Source: WJMT01 sp964624145
GTDB taxonomy: Bacteria; Acidobacteriota; Aminicenantia; Aminicenantales; Aminicenantaceae
Length of the DNA stretch: 64,000 nt
Reading direction: 5' to 3'
Assembly (NCBI GenBank): GCA_964624145.1
Contig: CAZUXT010000005.1
Coordinates: 65,390 to 129,389 of the forward strand
Both the position numbers and the translations under genes were made by a program. How positions within the stretch are numbered: the first letter of the stretch is position 1; each line of letters starts with the position of its first letter. Shown piece after piece: positions 43,479 through 51,938 of this stretch. The notes under the pieces were generated by a model. It saw only the letters and a list, made by a program, of their open reading frames with translations. It had not been told where the DNA came from and did not search any database.

Positions 43479-44762
43479 ATGATGAAAAGATTTGCATCCA
43501 GAAAAGAACAATTTCTTCCCAAAAACTTTTATAACATAAAGGCTGATCTCAAAGATCTGCCCAAACCGCCTTTGAATCCCCAGACAAAAGAGCCTCTCAA
43601 TCCCGAAGACCTGGCTCCGATTTTTCCAATGGGATTCATCCGGCAGGAAGGGTCCATGGAACGATACATCCCCATCCCGGAAAAAGTCCTGGAGGCTTAT
43701 TCGGTTTACAGGCCGACACCTCTTGTCTATGCATCTGAACTTAAGAAATACCTCGACACTCCGGCTCATATCTTTTACAAGTATGAAGGCGTGGGGCCCA
43801 CAGGAAGCCATAAAAGCAACACAGCCATTGCCCAGGCTTATCTGGCGGCTCAAGAAGGAGTGGAGACACTCACCACAGAGACAGGAGCCGGCCAGTGGGG
43901 TTCGGCTCTTTCCCATGCCGGCACCCTTTTCGGCCTTGAAGTCAAGGTGTTTATGGTCCGGATAAGCTACAGGCAAAAACCGGGCCGCCGGATCATGATG
44001 GAGATGTTCGGAGGGAATGTGCAGGAAAGCCCGGGCAGCGAGACTGAAGCCGGGAGAAGGTTTTACAAACAGGATAAAGACCACCCGGGCAGCCTGGGAA
44101 TCGCCATCTCCGAAGCAGTGGAAGCAGCCGTTAAAAACGATACGGCCAAATATTCTCTGGGCTCTGTTCTGGACAGTGTGCTCATGCACCAGAGTGTGAT
44201 AGGACAGGAGGCAGACAAACAGATGCAGGAACTGGGAGCCCAGCCCGACACCATCATAGGATGCGTAGGAGGAGGCTCGAACTTCTCCGGCCTTGCGTTT
44301 CCTTTTGTGAGGAAAAGACTTGTTGATAATCAGGATATCAGATTTATTGCTGTGGAACCCAAAGTCTGCCCAACCTTGACTGAAGGAAGCCTGAAATACG
44401 ACCACGGAGACAGTGTAGGCCTTACTCCCCTTCTCTATATGTACACTCTGGGTATGGACTTTATCCCTCCTCCCATTCATGCCGGAGGTCTAAGGTATCA
44501 CGGTATGGCGCCTCTGGTAAGCCATCTGGCGAAAAAAGGAATCATCGAGCCCAGAGCCTACAAGCAGACCAAAATATTTGACGCGGCCAACGTATTCTTA
44601 AAGACCGAAGGCATTCTTCCGGCCCCTGAATCCTCTCATGCTGTGGCCGCAGCCATAGATGAGGCAGTCGACGCCAGAGAATCGGGCAAGGAGAAGGTCA
44701 TTTTGTTCAATTTGTCAGGGCACGGATTCCTTGATATCAATGCCTATGACCGTAAAGTGTGA
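43479..44762 (+). CDS. trpB2: TrpB2-type tryptophan synthase beta chain
   Basis: 427 residues, the longer TrpB2 form. The PLP lysine is Lys112 in YEGVGPTGSHKSNTA; CVGGGSNFSGLAFPF binds the phosphate. ETGAGQWG and HAGGLRYHG are TrpB2 markers. TrpB2 makes Trp from serine and indole, or scavenges indole or other nucleophiles; trpA is not nearby. GGAGATTT precedes the ATG pair. The gene is under a separate promoter with a Trp-coding leader peptide. Confidence 0.93.
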   Translation: MMKRFASRKEQFLPKNFYNIKADLKDLPKPPLNPQTKEPLNPEDLAPIFPMGFIRQEGSMERYIPIPEKVLEAYSVYRPTPLVYASELKKYLDTPAHIFYKYEGVGPTGSHKSNTAIAQAYLAAQEGVETLTTETGAGQWGSALSHAGTLFGLEVKVFMVRISYRQKPGRRIMMEMFGGNVQESPGSETEAGRRFYKQDKDHPGSLGIAISEAVEAAVKNDTAKYSLGSVLDSVLMHQSVIGQEADKQMQELGAQPDTIIGCVGGGSNFSGLAFPFVRKRLVDNQDIRFIAVEPKVCPTLTEGSLKYDHGDSVGLTPLLYMYTLGMDFIPPPIHAGGLRYHGMAPLVSHLAKKGIIEPRAYKQTKIFDAANVFLKTEGILPAPESSHAVAAAIDEAVDARESGKEKVILFNLSGHGFLDINAYDRKV

Positions 44763-44770
44763 ATGAGATA

Positions 44771-44798
44771 TTGACAAGAGAGCGGATTTATCTAAAAA
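44771..44798 (+). promoter_or_regulatory. tRNA-Val promoter
   Basis: TTGACA (44771-44776), 16-nt spacer, TAAAAA (44793-44798), about 12 nt upstream of the tRNA. It lies directly after the trpB2 stop. Confidence 0.55.
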
Positions 44799-44809
44799 TA
44801 GAGGGGTTC

Positions 44810-44884
44810 GGGCGATTAACTCAGTGGAAGAGTGCTACCTTCACACGGTAGAAGTCGCAGGTTCAAATCCTGCATCGCCCACCA
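44810..44884 (+). tRNA. tRNA-Val (anticodon CAC)
   Basis: Complete cloverleaf: acceptor GGGCGAT/ATCGCCC, D stem ACTC/GAGT, anticodon stem CTACC/GGTAG with loop TTCACAC (CAC), T arm GCAGG-TTCAAAT-CCTGC. Discriminator A and an encoded CCA (44882-44884). The following spacer to 45064 shows nothing convincing apart from the next gene's ribosome site. Confidence 0.95.
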
Positions 44885-45064
44885 CTTTTCCCTTTATTTT
44901 TTCAATACCTTCTATGCTTCAGTTGGACTGACTTTATGATATTCTCCCTCCTCTATAGGTTCTTTATTGACTAGAACTGTTTTTTATGTTAATTCTTAGT
45001 TCCTCAGCGGTCAGCCAGACCGGAATAAAGAGGCCTTATCAATATTTCGTAAAAGAAAGGATGC

Positions 45065-46201
45065 ATGATGAAAGTATATCGAAGTGGATCAGTAATGCTG
45101 TTGGGACTGTTCTTAGCATTCTTCATATGTCTCCCGTTTTTGCCCGCACAGAATGCGTCCGGCCAGCCAAATCCCAGTGTAAAACCATTCGAGTGGAAGA
45201 CAGCCAGACCGGAAGATCACGGGCTGGATCCGGATATACTGGCGGAACTCACCGAGCTTATCAGAAAAGGGGGAAAATACCCTCGGCTTCACAGCCTCCT
45301 CATTATCCGCAACGGATTTCTCATCTTAGAGGAGTATTTTAACGGATGGAAGGCGGATAAACTGCACACATTACAGTCAGTCTCAAAAAGCTTTACCTCA
45401 GCTCTGGTCGGCATAGCGATTGAAAGGGGGGAATTCCAGGGTGTTGACGAGAAAATACTCGACTTTTTCCCTGACATGAAAGACATTGCCAATATGGATG
45501 ACCGCAAGCAGTCCATGCGACTCAGGGATCTTCTGACCATGCGAAGCGGTACGGACTACAATGAAAACGGGCCGGACTCCCCGCATCATCAGCTGAACCG
45601 GCTGCCTACGGGCTGGGATAAATTCTATCTGGACCGTCCTATGATCAGCGATCCGGGCACCAGTTTTCTCTATGACAGCGGCGGGGTTATCCTTATTTCA
45701 GCCATGCTCAAAAACCGTACATCCATGCATGCCGACGCATATGCCAAGGAGTATTTGTTCAAACCGCTCGACGTTAAAAAAAATTTCTGGCTCAGAAATC
45801 GGGAGGGCCACTCGCATACAGGAGGCGGCCTGGGTCTGACATCCCGTGATATGGCGAAGCTCGGTCTTCTCTATTTAAACAAGGGCCGGTGGGAAGGCGA
45901 GCAAATCGTGCCGAAAGCGTGGATTCGTGAATCCTTTACAATGCATGTCTCGTTCGGGAATACCGACAGCGATGTGATCGGTTACGGTTATCTCTGGTGG
46001 ATACTCAAACCTGATCCTCAGGGGAATGGCAGCCAGAATATCTATGCGGCTATGGGATTCAAGGCACAGTACATTTTCGTTATCCCCGAATATAATATGG
46101 TAGTGGCTGTTAATGGTGATACGCGATCAAGTGAAGACCAGCGCCAGCCCAGAAGGTTTCTCTACAGTCACATACTGCCTTCGGTTAACAGGGAGAAATG
46201 A
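45065..46201 (+). CDS. serine hydrolase, beta-lactamase/penicillin-binding fold
   Basis: 378 residues with a signal peptide. Catalytic Ser105 and Lys108 lie in LQSVSKSF, the Tyr in FLYDSGG and the third motif in HTGGGLGLTS. This is the class C/esterase-like family, which includes esterases, peptidases and lactamases; activity is not readable. It is followed by the convergent sulfatase/rhamnosidase operon. Start is the ATG pair 45065/45068 after AAAGGATGC. Confidence 0.88.
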   Translation: MMKVYRSGSVMLLGLFLAFFICLPFLPAQNASGQPNPSVKPFEWKTARPEDHGLDPDILAELTELIRKGGKYPRLHSLLIIRNGFLILEEYFNGWKADKLHTLQSVSKSFTSALVGIAIERGEFQGVDEKILDFFPDMKDIANMDDRKQSMRLRDLLTMRSGTDYNENGPDSPHHQLNRLPTGWDKFYLDRPMISDPGTSFLYDSGGVILISAMLKNRTSMHADAYAKEYLFKPLDVKKNFWLRNREGHSHTGGGLGLTSRDMAKLGLLYLNKGRWEGEQIVPKAWIRESFTMHVSFGNTDSDVIGYGYLWWILKPDPQGNGSQNIYAAMGFKAQYIFVIPEYNMVVAVNGDTRSSEDQRQPRRFLYSHILPSVNREK

Positions 46202-46309
46202 TCGCTGTCGGCCTGCGTGTACAAGGCTGCAAATGCCGGTTATTTATATTGTCACACCCCAGCGGACTGGTCTTTGGGCATGCTTCACCCTTGGTCAACA
46301 GTTTTAAGT

Positions 46310-47704
46310 CTAAGATGCTTTTTGAATGAGTTGATCACAGATCTTACGGAGATTAGCCAAAATCTCATTGTGCCGCTTATCGAAAACAAGATTATTTTTT
46401 TCGATCGAATCACTCTGCAGATCATACAATTCCTCAAATTCCGGATGCTGGGGATAACGGATATATTTCCATTGTTCGGTTCGGACCGCCTCTGTTAGAG
46501 GAATTTCAGGATGATCCCAAAGATGTTCGGTTAAAATTTCCTTACGCGAGTGGTCCATTGATCCTCTTATATTGGGCACAAGCGATTTCCCCTGAATTTC
46601 CTGAGGGATGGACACCCCTGCCAGGTCGAGAAGAGTCGGCGCTATATCCACATTAAGCACCAAGCTGGAGTCGATCATCCCTCTCCGTGTTTTAGCTAGT
46701 CTTGGATCATAAATAATCAAGGGGACTCTGATCGATAAATCGTGCATGGTCCATTTACCCGCGAATCCACGCTCTCCCAGGAAATATCCATTATCGCCCA
46801 TCAATATAATAATGGTATCCTTATGTCTATCCAGGCGTTTCAATTCCTTAAGGAGCCGTCCAAGGGCCATATCCACACCGCTAACCATCCGGTAGTAACC
46901 CTTAACCATTTCCTGATATTTCTCCGGAGTATCAAATCGCCAAAACCATCGATCGCGATTCATAGATTTTTTCACAAACTCAGGAAGCGATTCAAAAAAA
47001 GACGGTTCTCCTAGCACAGGAGGGGGAATCACAACATCCCTGTACAGATCATCGCAGACAGATGGCCAAAAATACTGCTGTTTTTCACTATCGTGGGCAT
47101 GAGGGGCCCAAGTGCTTAAGGAAAGACAAAAGGACTGTTCCAGGCTTGTTTCGCGGATAAAATCTAGAGCTCGATCCATGTTGATGTCTGTGAGATGTTT
47201 TCTCCTGCCATCAATGTCCTTAAAATACGGATAAGCGCTGGGCCGATAATATTCAAACCATTCATCCTCCACACCTTCCGGAACTTTGATGCCGAATTTG
47301 CCCACAAATCCGGTTCTGTATCCTGCCTTCCTCAACAGAACGGGATAACTCAAATCGCAGTATTCTTTACAAATGGGAGGTTTGGTGAATGTATAACCGT
47401 GCTTGCGTTCATACAGTCCGGTAAATAAACTGGCGCGGCTGGCTGCACAGATCGGAGTGGTCACAAAGGCATTCTCAAACCTTATGCCGTTTTGAGCCAG
47501 CCAATCCATATTGGGTGTTTGAATGATAGGATTCCCCACACAGCCCAGCGCATCATAACGCTGATCGTCAGTGAGCAGGAATATAATACTCGGTTTTCTC
47601 CCTTTTGAGGAACAAGAATCCAAAGTGAATCCCAAAGATGCAAGTCCAATACCGGATATCGCTGATCTCAAGAACTCACGTCGGGTTGTTTTTTGTGTGT
47701 TCAA
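46310..47704 (-). CDS. Tat-exported sulfatase
   Basis: 464 residues. A twin-arginine signal (TTRREFLRSAISG) precedes a possible lipoprotein Cys31. The sulfatase signature is CAASRASLFTG with Cys86 as the residue converted to formylglycine; metal-binding LLTDDQR is present. Sulfatases remove sulfate from sulfated sugars. TTG start overlaps the rhamnosidase stop as TTGA, so the two are one translation-coupled unit, probably degrading sulfated, rhamnose-containing polysaccharide. An anaerobic sulfatase-maturing enzyme is not seen in the window. Confidence 0.9.
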   Translation of the reverse strand: MNTQKTTRREFLRSAISGIGLASLGFTLDSCSSKGRKPSIIFLLTDDQRYDALGCVGNPIIQTPNMDWLAQNGIRFENAFVTTPICAASRASLFTGLYERKHGYTFTKPPICKEYCDLSYPVLLRKAGYRTGFVGKFGIKVPEGVEDEWFEYYRPSAYPYFKDIDGRRKHLTDINMDRALDFIRETSLEQSFCLSLSTWAPHAHDSEKQQYFWPSVCDDLYRDVVIPPPVLGEPSFFESLPEFVKKSMNRDRWFWRFDTPEKYQEMVKGYYRMVSGVDMALGRLLKELKRLDRHKDTIIILMGDNGYFLGERGFAGKWTMHDLSIRVPLIIYDPRLAKTRRGMIDSSLVLNVDIAPTLLDLAGVSIPQEIQGKSLVPNIRGSMDHSRKEILTEHLWDHPEIPLTEAVRTEQWKYIRYPQHPEFEELYDLQSDSIEKNNLVFDKRHNEILANLRKICDQLIQKAS

Positions 47705-50499
47705 GAGTTGGTCTCCTTTTTCTGACGAATTTCAAACAGGTATGTGCCGGATTTGACTCGGTATATCAGGGAGCGATCTCTTTTTTTTAACAATTGAATA
47801 CTCTCAGAATCCACCAAAACTTTCCCGTTCTCATAAACTTGGCAACTTGTCAGGCGGGGAAGATGGACAGTTGCTTCAGCGTTTACAGGGATTTGGATCT
47901 TAAAGAAAATGTTTCCCTCCTTTTTATGCCAGCTGCTTTTTATCTTCCCCCGTATTGAATTATAGCTGCATTCCACCCACTGCAAATCATCCATGACCTG
48001 GGGTCTAATAACAATCTTATCAAATCCCACAGCTTCAGGAGCGGCCTGAATCCCTCCCAGCCAGTTGTAAAACCACTGACTTACTGAACCGAACATAGGG
48101 TGGTTATGGGAATAGGTATTGTCGCTGAACTCCCAGTGCTCCCACAAGGTTGTGGCTCCATGCTCCAGCATATATCCCCAACTTGGAAAGCTTTGTTTGT
48201 TTACAATCTCATAAGCCATACCAGAAAGACCCTGACGGCAAAGGACATCCAGCATAAACGGAGTCCCTAGGATCCCTGTAGTCAGATGGCCTTGCTTTTC
48301 TTGAATCAATTTCTCTAAGTAATCCATCGCGTCTTCCTGATTCCCCTCTGGTACCAATCCCAGATAAAGGCCAAAGGATTGGCTTGTCTGTGTCCCCGGA
48401 GCAAAGCAACCCAAGTCATTCTGCCAGAATTTATCAAGGTAAGCTGACTTGATATTGGCCATAAGGTCTTCATATTCCTTTTTTTCCGCGCTGCGTTTTA
48501 ATATGTCTGCCATTTTGGATAGAAGATGAGCGCTGTAAAAATAGAGAGGCGTCACCAGCTCTCCCGGAGGAGTTTTATTCAGTGATTCATGGTCGCTCAA
48601 GCCATCTTTTATGATGAAATCAGGATACTTATTTTGAACCAGACCCAAGCAGCGCCGGGAAACAGCATACTGATCCTCCAAAGTTCTTCGGTCACCATAA
48701 TATCGATACAGATTCACCTGCAGCAGTGGATGCACCAGGGCCCAGCCAACACCGCAGTACTGAATGCCAACATAGGGAGCTGTGTCGGTAAGCATTCCCT
48801 CATCCAGGACGCTGTCGCTCCAGTCTTGAACCGTCTTGGCATAAAAAGCAGCCATATCATAGTTGCTCATCAAAGCCTCATTTGTGCTCACAATGTCGCC
48901 GCCATAGCCGAAGCGCTCGCGGTGTGGACAGTCTGATTGAACGCTGAATAAGTTGCTCAAAAAAGTCCATTGAGACACAGTCTGAATGTCATTAAACATT
49001 TCATTGGAGCAAGAAAAAGAACCTGCTTTGGGCACACTGCTGTTCAGACGCAGTCCCAAGATCATATCTGGAGATACATCACCCGGATACCCGGATATCT
49101 CGATGTATCGGAAAGCATGGAATGTGAAGCGTGGAGTGTATGTTTCCCATCCATTCCCCTTTGCTGTATAGGTATCTGCCTGCCAGGCGATCTCAGGAGA
49201 GCCGGGTCCGCCAATCAGGACCTCATCTCCATTGCGGTTGGTTCGGGTTCCTTTGATCTGGCCGCACACACTGGTCATGGGATTTAAGGTTCCGTCCTCA
49301 TATAAAAGCTCACCATAACGACATCTAATTTGAGTGCCTTTGGGTGCCTTGAATTGATATCTCACCCAACCCGCGAAATTTTGTCCCATATCCACAATAT
49401 ATATACCAGGAGTAGGTTGGGAGATTTTTTTCGGCTTTAGAGTGGCGGTCACACGGATGGGATGGAGAGGCTGGACACGCAGTTTTCCGTTCGGCTTGGT
49501 GGCCCTTACTGCCGAGCGCCAATCGCGAGTATCGATACCGCACAGGTTCCAATCCTTGACCTCAAGCCTGGCATCATAGACCTCTCCGAGATAGATGTTA
49601 TTCCTTAATATAGGGCCATCTTTGACCTTCCATGATTCATCGCTGATCACAATCTTTCTGGTCCCGTCAGTAAAGGTCAATTCCATCTGGACAATAAAAC
49701 AGGGCCGTCCGATGGTCAGATATTCCCTGAGGTTCAACCTTCCCCACATCCTCAACGGCAGGGGGTTGTACCAGCCATTTCCCAGAGTAACTCCAATGCA
49801 ATTCGCTCCCTCCTTAAGCTGGGGCCTAACATCATAAACCGAGTAGAATACGCGCTTGGAGTAATTCGTCCAGGCAGGCTCAAGTACAGAATCTCCGATG
49901 CGGTCCCCATTCAAATAGGCTTCGTAATAACCCAATCCCGTGATATAAAGCCGTGCCTTCTCTACAGTTTTCTCCAAAACAAATTCCTTCCGGAACAGTG
50001 GTGCCGGATCATCCTTGTCAAAATCCTGATTACTCACTGGATTTTCTCTCCCGTCATTGATCCAGTACGCGCTCCACTCATCTCCCTTTAAAAATGCCAT
50101 CTCCCACCAGGCGGTTTGACTCCACTCGGAGACCTTTCCGTGCTTCCCCCAGACGCGAACTTTCCAGAAGTATCTTTCCCGGGATTCAAGTGCCTTACCG
50201 GCATATTCAATGTTTACAGACTGCCGGGAAACAATTTTACCGCTGTTCCACAAGTCAGCATCCGATTCGTTCAGCTTGTCTTTGCTGCTGGCAACCAATA
50301 TCTGATAAGCTGTCTGGAATTGTCCTCGGATATCAGAAGAAAGCACCCAACTCAATCGAGGCCAGGCTGTGTCAATGCCCAAAGGATTGAACCTGTATTC
50401 GCAGCTCAACCGCTCAATATGTAAGGTATCCTCTCTAAAGCCAAATGATAGAAAAACAAAGGAAATCAAAGCAAAACTCAGGCATAATCTGCGGCTCAT
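47701..50499 (-). CDS. alpha-L-rhamnosidase (GH78)
   Basis: About 932 residues. Signal peptide MSRRLCLSFALISFVFLSFG; start at ATG 50499 (AAAGGAAAAC upstream) instead of 50517. Domains in order: Fn3/Bac_rhamnosid_N (VRVWGKHGKVSEWS), beta-sandwich domains with FAGWVRYQFKAPKGTQIRCRYGE, then an alpha/alpha barrel with QSDCPHRERFGYGGDI, the GH78 catalytic block (Glu and Asp), and a C-terminal beta domain. It releases terminal L-rhamnose. Overlaps the sulfatase gene by four bases. Confidence 0.92.
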   Translation of the reverse strand: MSRRLCLSFALISFVFLSFGFREDTLHIERLSCEYRFNPLGIDTAWPRLSWVLSSDIRGQFQTAYQILVASSKDKLNESDADLWNSGKIVSRQSVNIEYAGKALESRERYFWKVRVWGKHGKVSEWSQTAWWEMAFLKGDEWSAYWINDGRENPVSNQDFDKDDPAPLFRKEFVLEKTVEKARLYITGLGYYEAYLNGDRIGDSVLEPAWTNYSKRVFYSVYDVRPQLKEGANCIGVTLGNGWYNPLPLRMWGRLNLREYLTIGRPCFIVQMELTFTDGTRKIVISDESWKVKDGPILRNNIYLGEVYDARLEVKDWNLCGIDTRDWRSAVRATKPNGKLRVQPLHPIRVTATLKPKKISQPTPGIYIVDMGQNFAGWVRYQFKAPKGTQIRCRYGELLYEDGTLNPMTSVCGQIKGTRTNRNGDEVLIGGPGSPEIAWQADTYTAKGNGWETYTPRFTFHAFRYIEISGYPGDVSPDMILGLRLNSSVPKAGSFSCSNEMFNDIQTVSQWTFLSNLFSVQSDCPHRERFGYGGDIVSTNEALMSNYDMAAFYAKTVQDWSDSVLDEGMLTDTAPYVGIQYCGVGWALVHPLLQVNLYRYYGDRRTLEDQYAVSRRCLGLVQNKYPDFIIKDGLSDHESLNKTPPGELVTPLYFYSAHLLSKMADILKRSAEKKEYEDLMANIKSAYLDKFWQNDLGCFAPGTQTSQSFGLYLGLVPEGNQEDAMDYLEKLIQEKQGHLTTGILGTPFMLDVLCRQGLSGMAYEIVNKQSFPSWGYMLEHGATTLWEHWEFSDNTYSHNHPMFGSVSQWFYNWLGGIQAAPEAVGFDKIVIRPQVMDDLQWVECSYNSIRGKIKSSWHKKEGNIFFKIQIPVNAEATVHLPRLTSCQVYENGKVLVDSESIQLLKKRDRSLIYRVKSGTYLFEIRQKKETNS

Positions 50500-50628
50500 G
50501 TTTTCCTTTCGTGTCATTAATGCAGTTGCTGATAGAAACAGCTTCCTCGATTTTTATACATATGAAATCCTGGTCGGGACATTACCCCTATGTCTTTCTT
50601 CTCTTTATTTATGCGGGTCTGAAACAGA

Positions 50629-51906
50629 TTGTCAAGTTTAGAAAAAAATTCCATTTTTTTATCGCTTTTTCGACTAAATAAAAAAAGGAGAGGTGTATTC
50701 AAAGCCCAAAATAAAAGAGCTTTAGAAAACGAGCTCAAAAAAATCAAGCAAAGTCTTCATATCAAGGAACGAGCTCTTAAAACTCTTGCAAAAAGCAATA
50801 AAGCTCTGGTGACAGCAGATAACGAACAGGATCTGCTGGAAAGAATCTGCCAAATCATAGTTGAAACCGGTGGATACCGGCTGGCTTGGATAGGATACGC
50901 TAAAAGGGATAAGAAGAAGACAGTACGCCCTGTTGCACAGGCAGGATATAATGACGGCTATCTTGATACAATTGAAATAACCTGGTCCAATACAAAGCAG
51001 GGCCAGGGCCCGACAGGCAAAGCTATCAGAACCGGCAAACCATCCATCATGAAAAATATTGTATCTGATACCAGATACGCTCCCTGGCGAAAACAAGCAT
51101 TGAAAAGAGGTTATGCCTCTTCTATTGCTATTCCCTTGAAAGATAATGGAAAGTCATTCGGAACATTGAATATCTATGCTGCCGAACCTGACTCTTTTAA
51201 GAACGAAGAAATAAATCTTTTAAAAGAGCTGGCGAATGATCTCGCATACGGTATTGTATCTCTCCGGAACCGGGCCTTACAGAAAAAATCAAACAGAGAA
51301 CTCAAACAAACCTTGAAGAAACTCCGCGGTGCCCTGGGAGGGACCATTCAGGTTGTAGAATCCATTATTGAGGAAAGGGACCCTTATACAGCAGGTCATC
51401 AGCAGCGGGTCACTGACCTTGCCCGCTCTATTGCCAAAGAAATGGGCCTCTCTGGTGACCAGATCGATACCATACGCATGGCAGGCCCCCTACACGACAT
51501 TGGGAAAATAGCCGTACCCAGTGAAATACTCAGCAAACCCACACAACTGACGAAAATAGAATTCGAACTCATAAAACAGCATCCCAATGTGGGATATGAG
51601 ATATTGAAAAATGTGGACTTTCCCTGGCCTGTGGCTGAAACAGTGCTTCAGCACCACGAAAGACTGGATGGATCAGGCTATCCTAATGGATTGAAAAACG
51701 GCCAGATCTTAATGGAAGCCAGAGTGCTAGCAGTAGCTGATGTTGTGGAAGCCATGTCCTCTCACAGGCCCTACAGGGCAGGACTTGGTATAGGCAAAGC
51801 CCTTGAGGAAATAAAAAAGAATAAAGGGGTCCTCTATGAACCGGAGGCGGTCAATGCCTGCGTTAAGCTCATTACCGAAAAAGGGTATGAATTCAAAACA
51901 AAATAA
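50629..51906 (+). CDS. GAF-HD-GYP cyclic-di-GMP phosphodiesterase-like protein
   Basis: 425 residues. Coiled-coil N-terminus, GAF domain (about 55-215, with GRAIRTGKP-like GKAIRTGKPSIMKN), then HD-GYP: TAGHQQRVTDLA, GPLHDIGKIAVP, LQHHERLDGSGYPNGL and LAVADVVEAMSSHRPYR. All metal ligands of HD-GYP phosphodiesterases are present. The start is uncertain: TTG at 50629 has no clear ribosome site and no better in-frame start was found until later. Diverges from the rhamnosidase gene. Confidence 0.85.
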   Translation: MSSLEKNSIFLSLFRLNKKRRGVFKAQNKRALENELKKIKQSLHIKERALKTLAKSNKALVTADNEQDLLERICQIIVETGGYRLAWIGYAKRDKKKTVRPVAQAGYNDGYLDTIEITWSNTKQGQGPTGKAIRTGKPSIMKNIVSDTRYAPWRKQALKRGYASSIAIPLKDNGKSFGTLNIYAAEPDSFKNEEINLLKELANDLAYGIVSLRNRALQKKSNRELKQTLKKLRGALGGTIQVVESIIEERDPYTAGHQQRVTDLARSIAKEMGLSGDQIDTIRMAGPLHDIGKIAVPSEILSKPTQLTKIEFELIKQHPNVGYEILKNVDFPWPVAETVLQHHERLDGSGYPNGLKNGQILMEARVLAVADVVEAMSSHRPYRAGLGIGKALEEIKKNKGVLYEPEAVNACVKLITEKGYEFKTK

Positions 51907-51938
51907 TATCTTTTATAGATCAATCAATGTTTACTCTT

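Noticed and set aside
43428..44480. 350-codon open frame antisense to trpB2
   Set aside because: It lies wholly opposite a clear trpB2 gene, has no ribosome site and matches no family; it is a shadow of codon bias.
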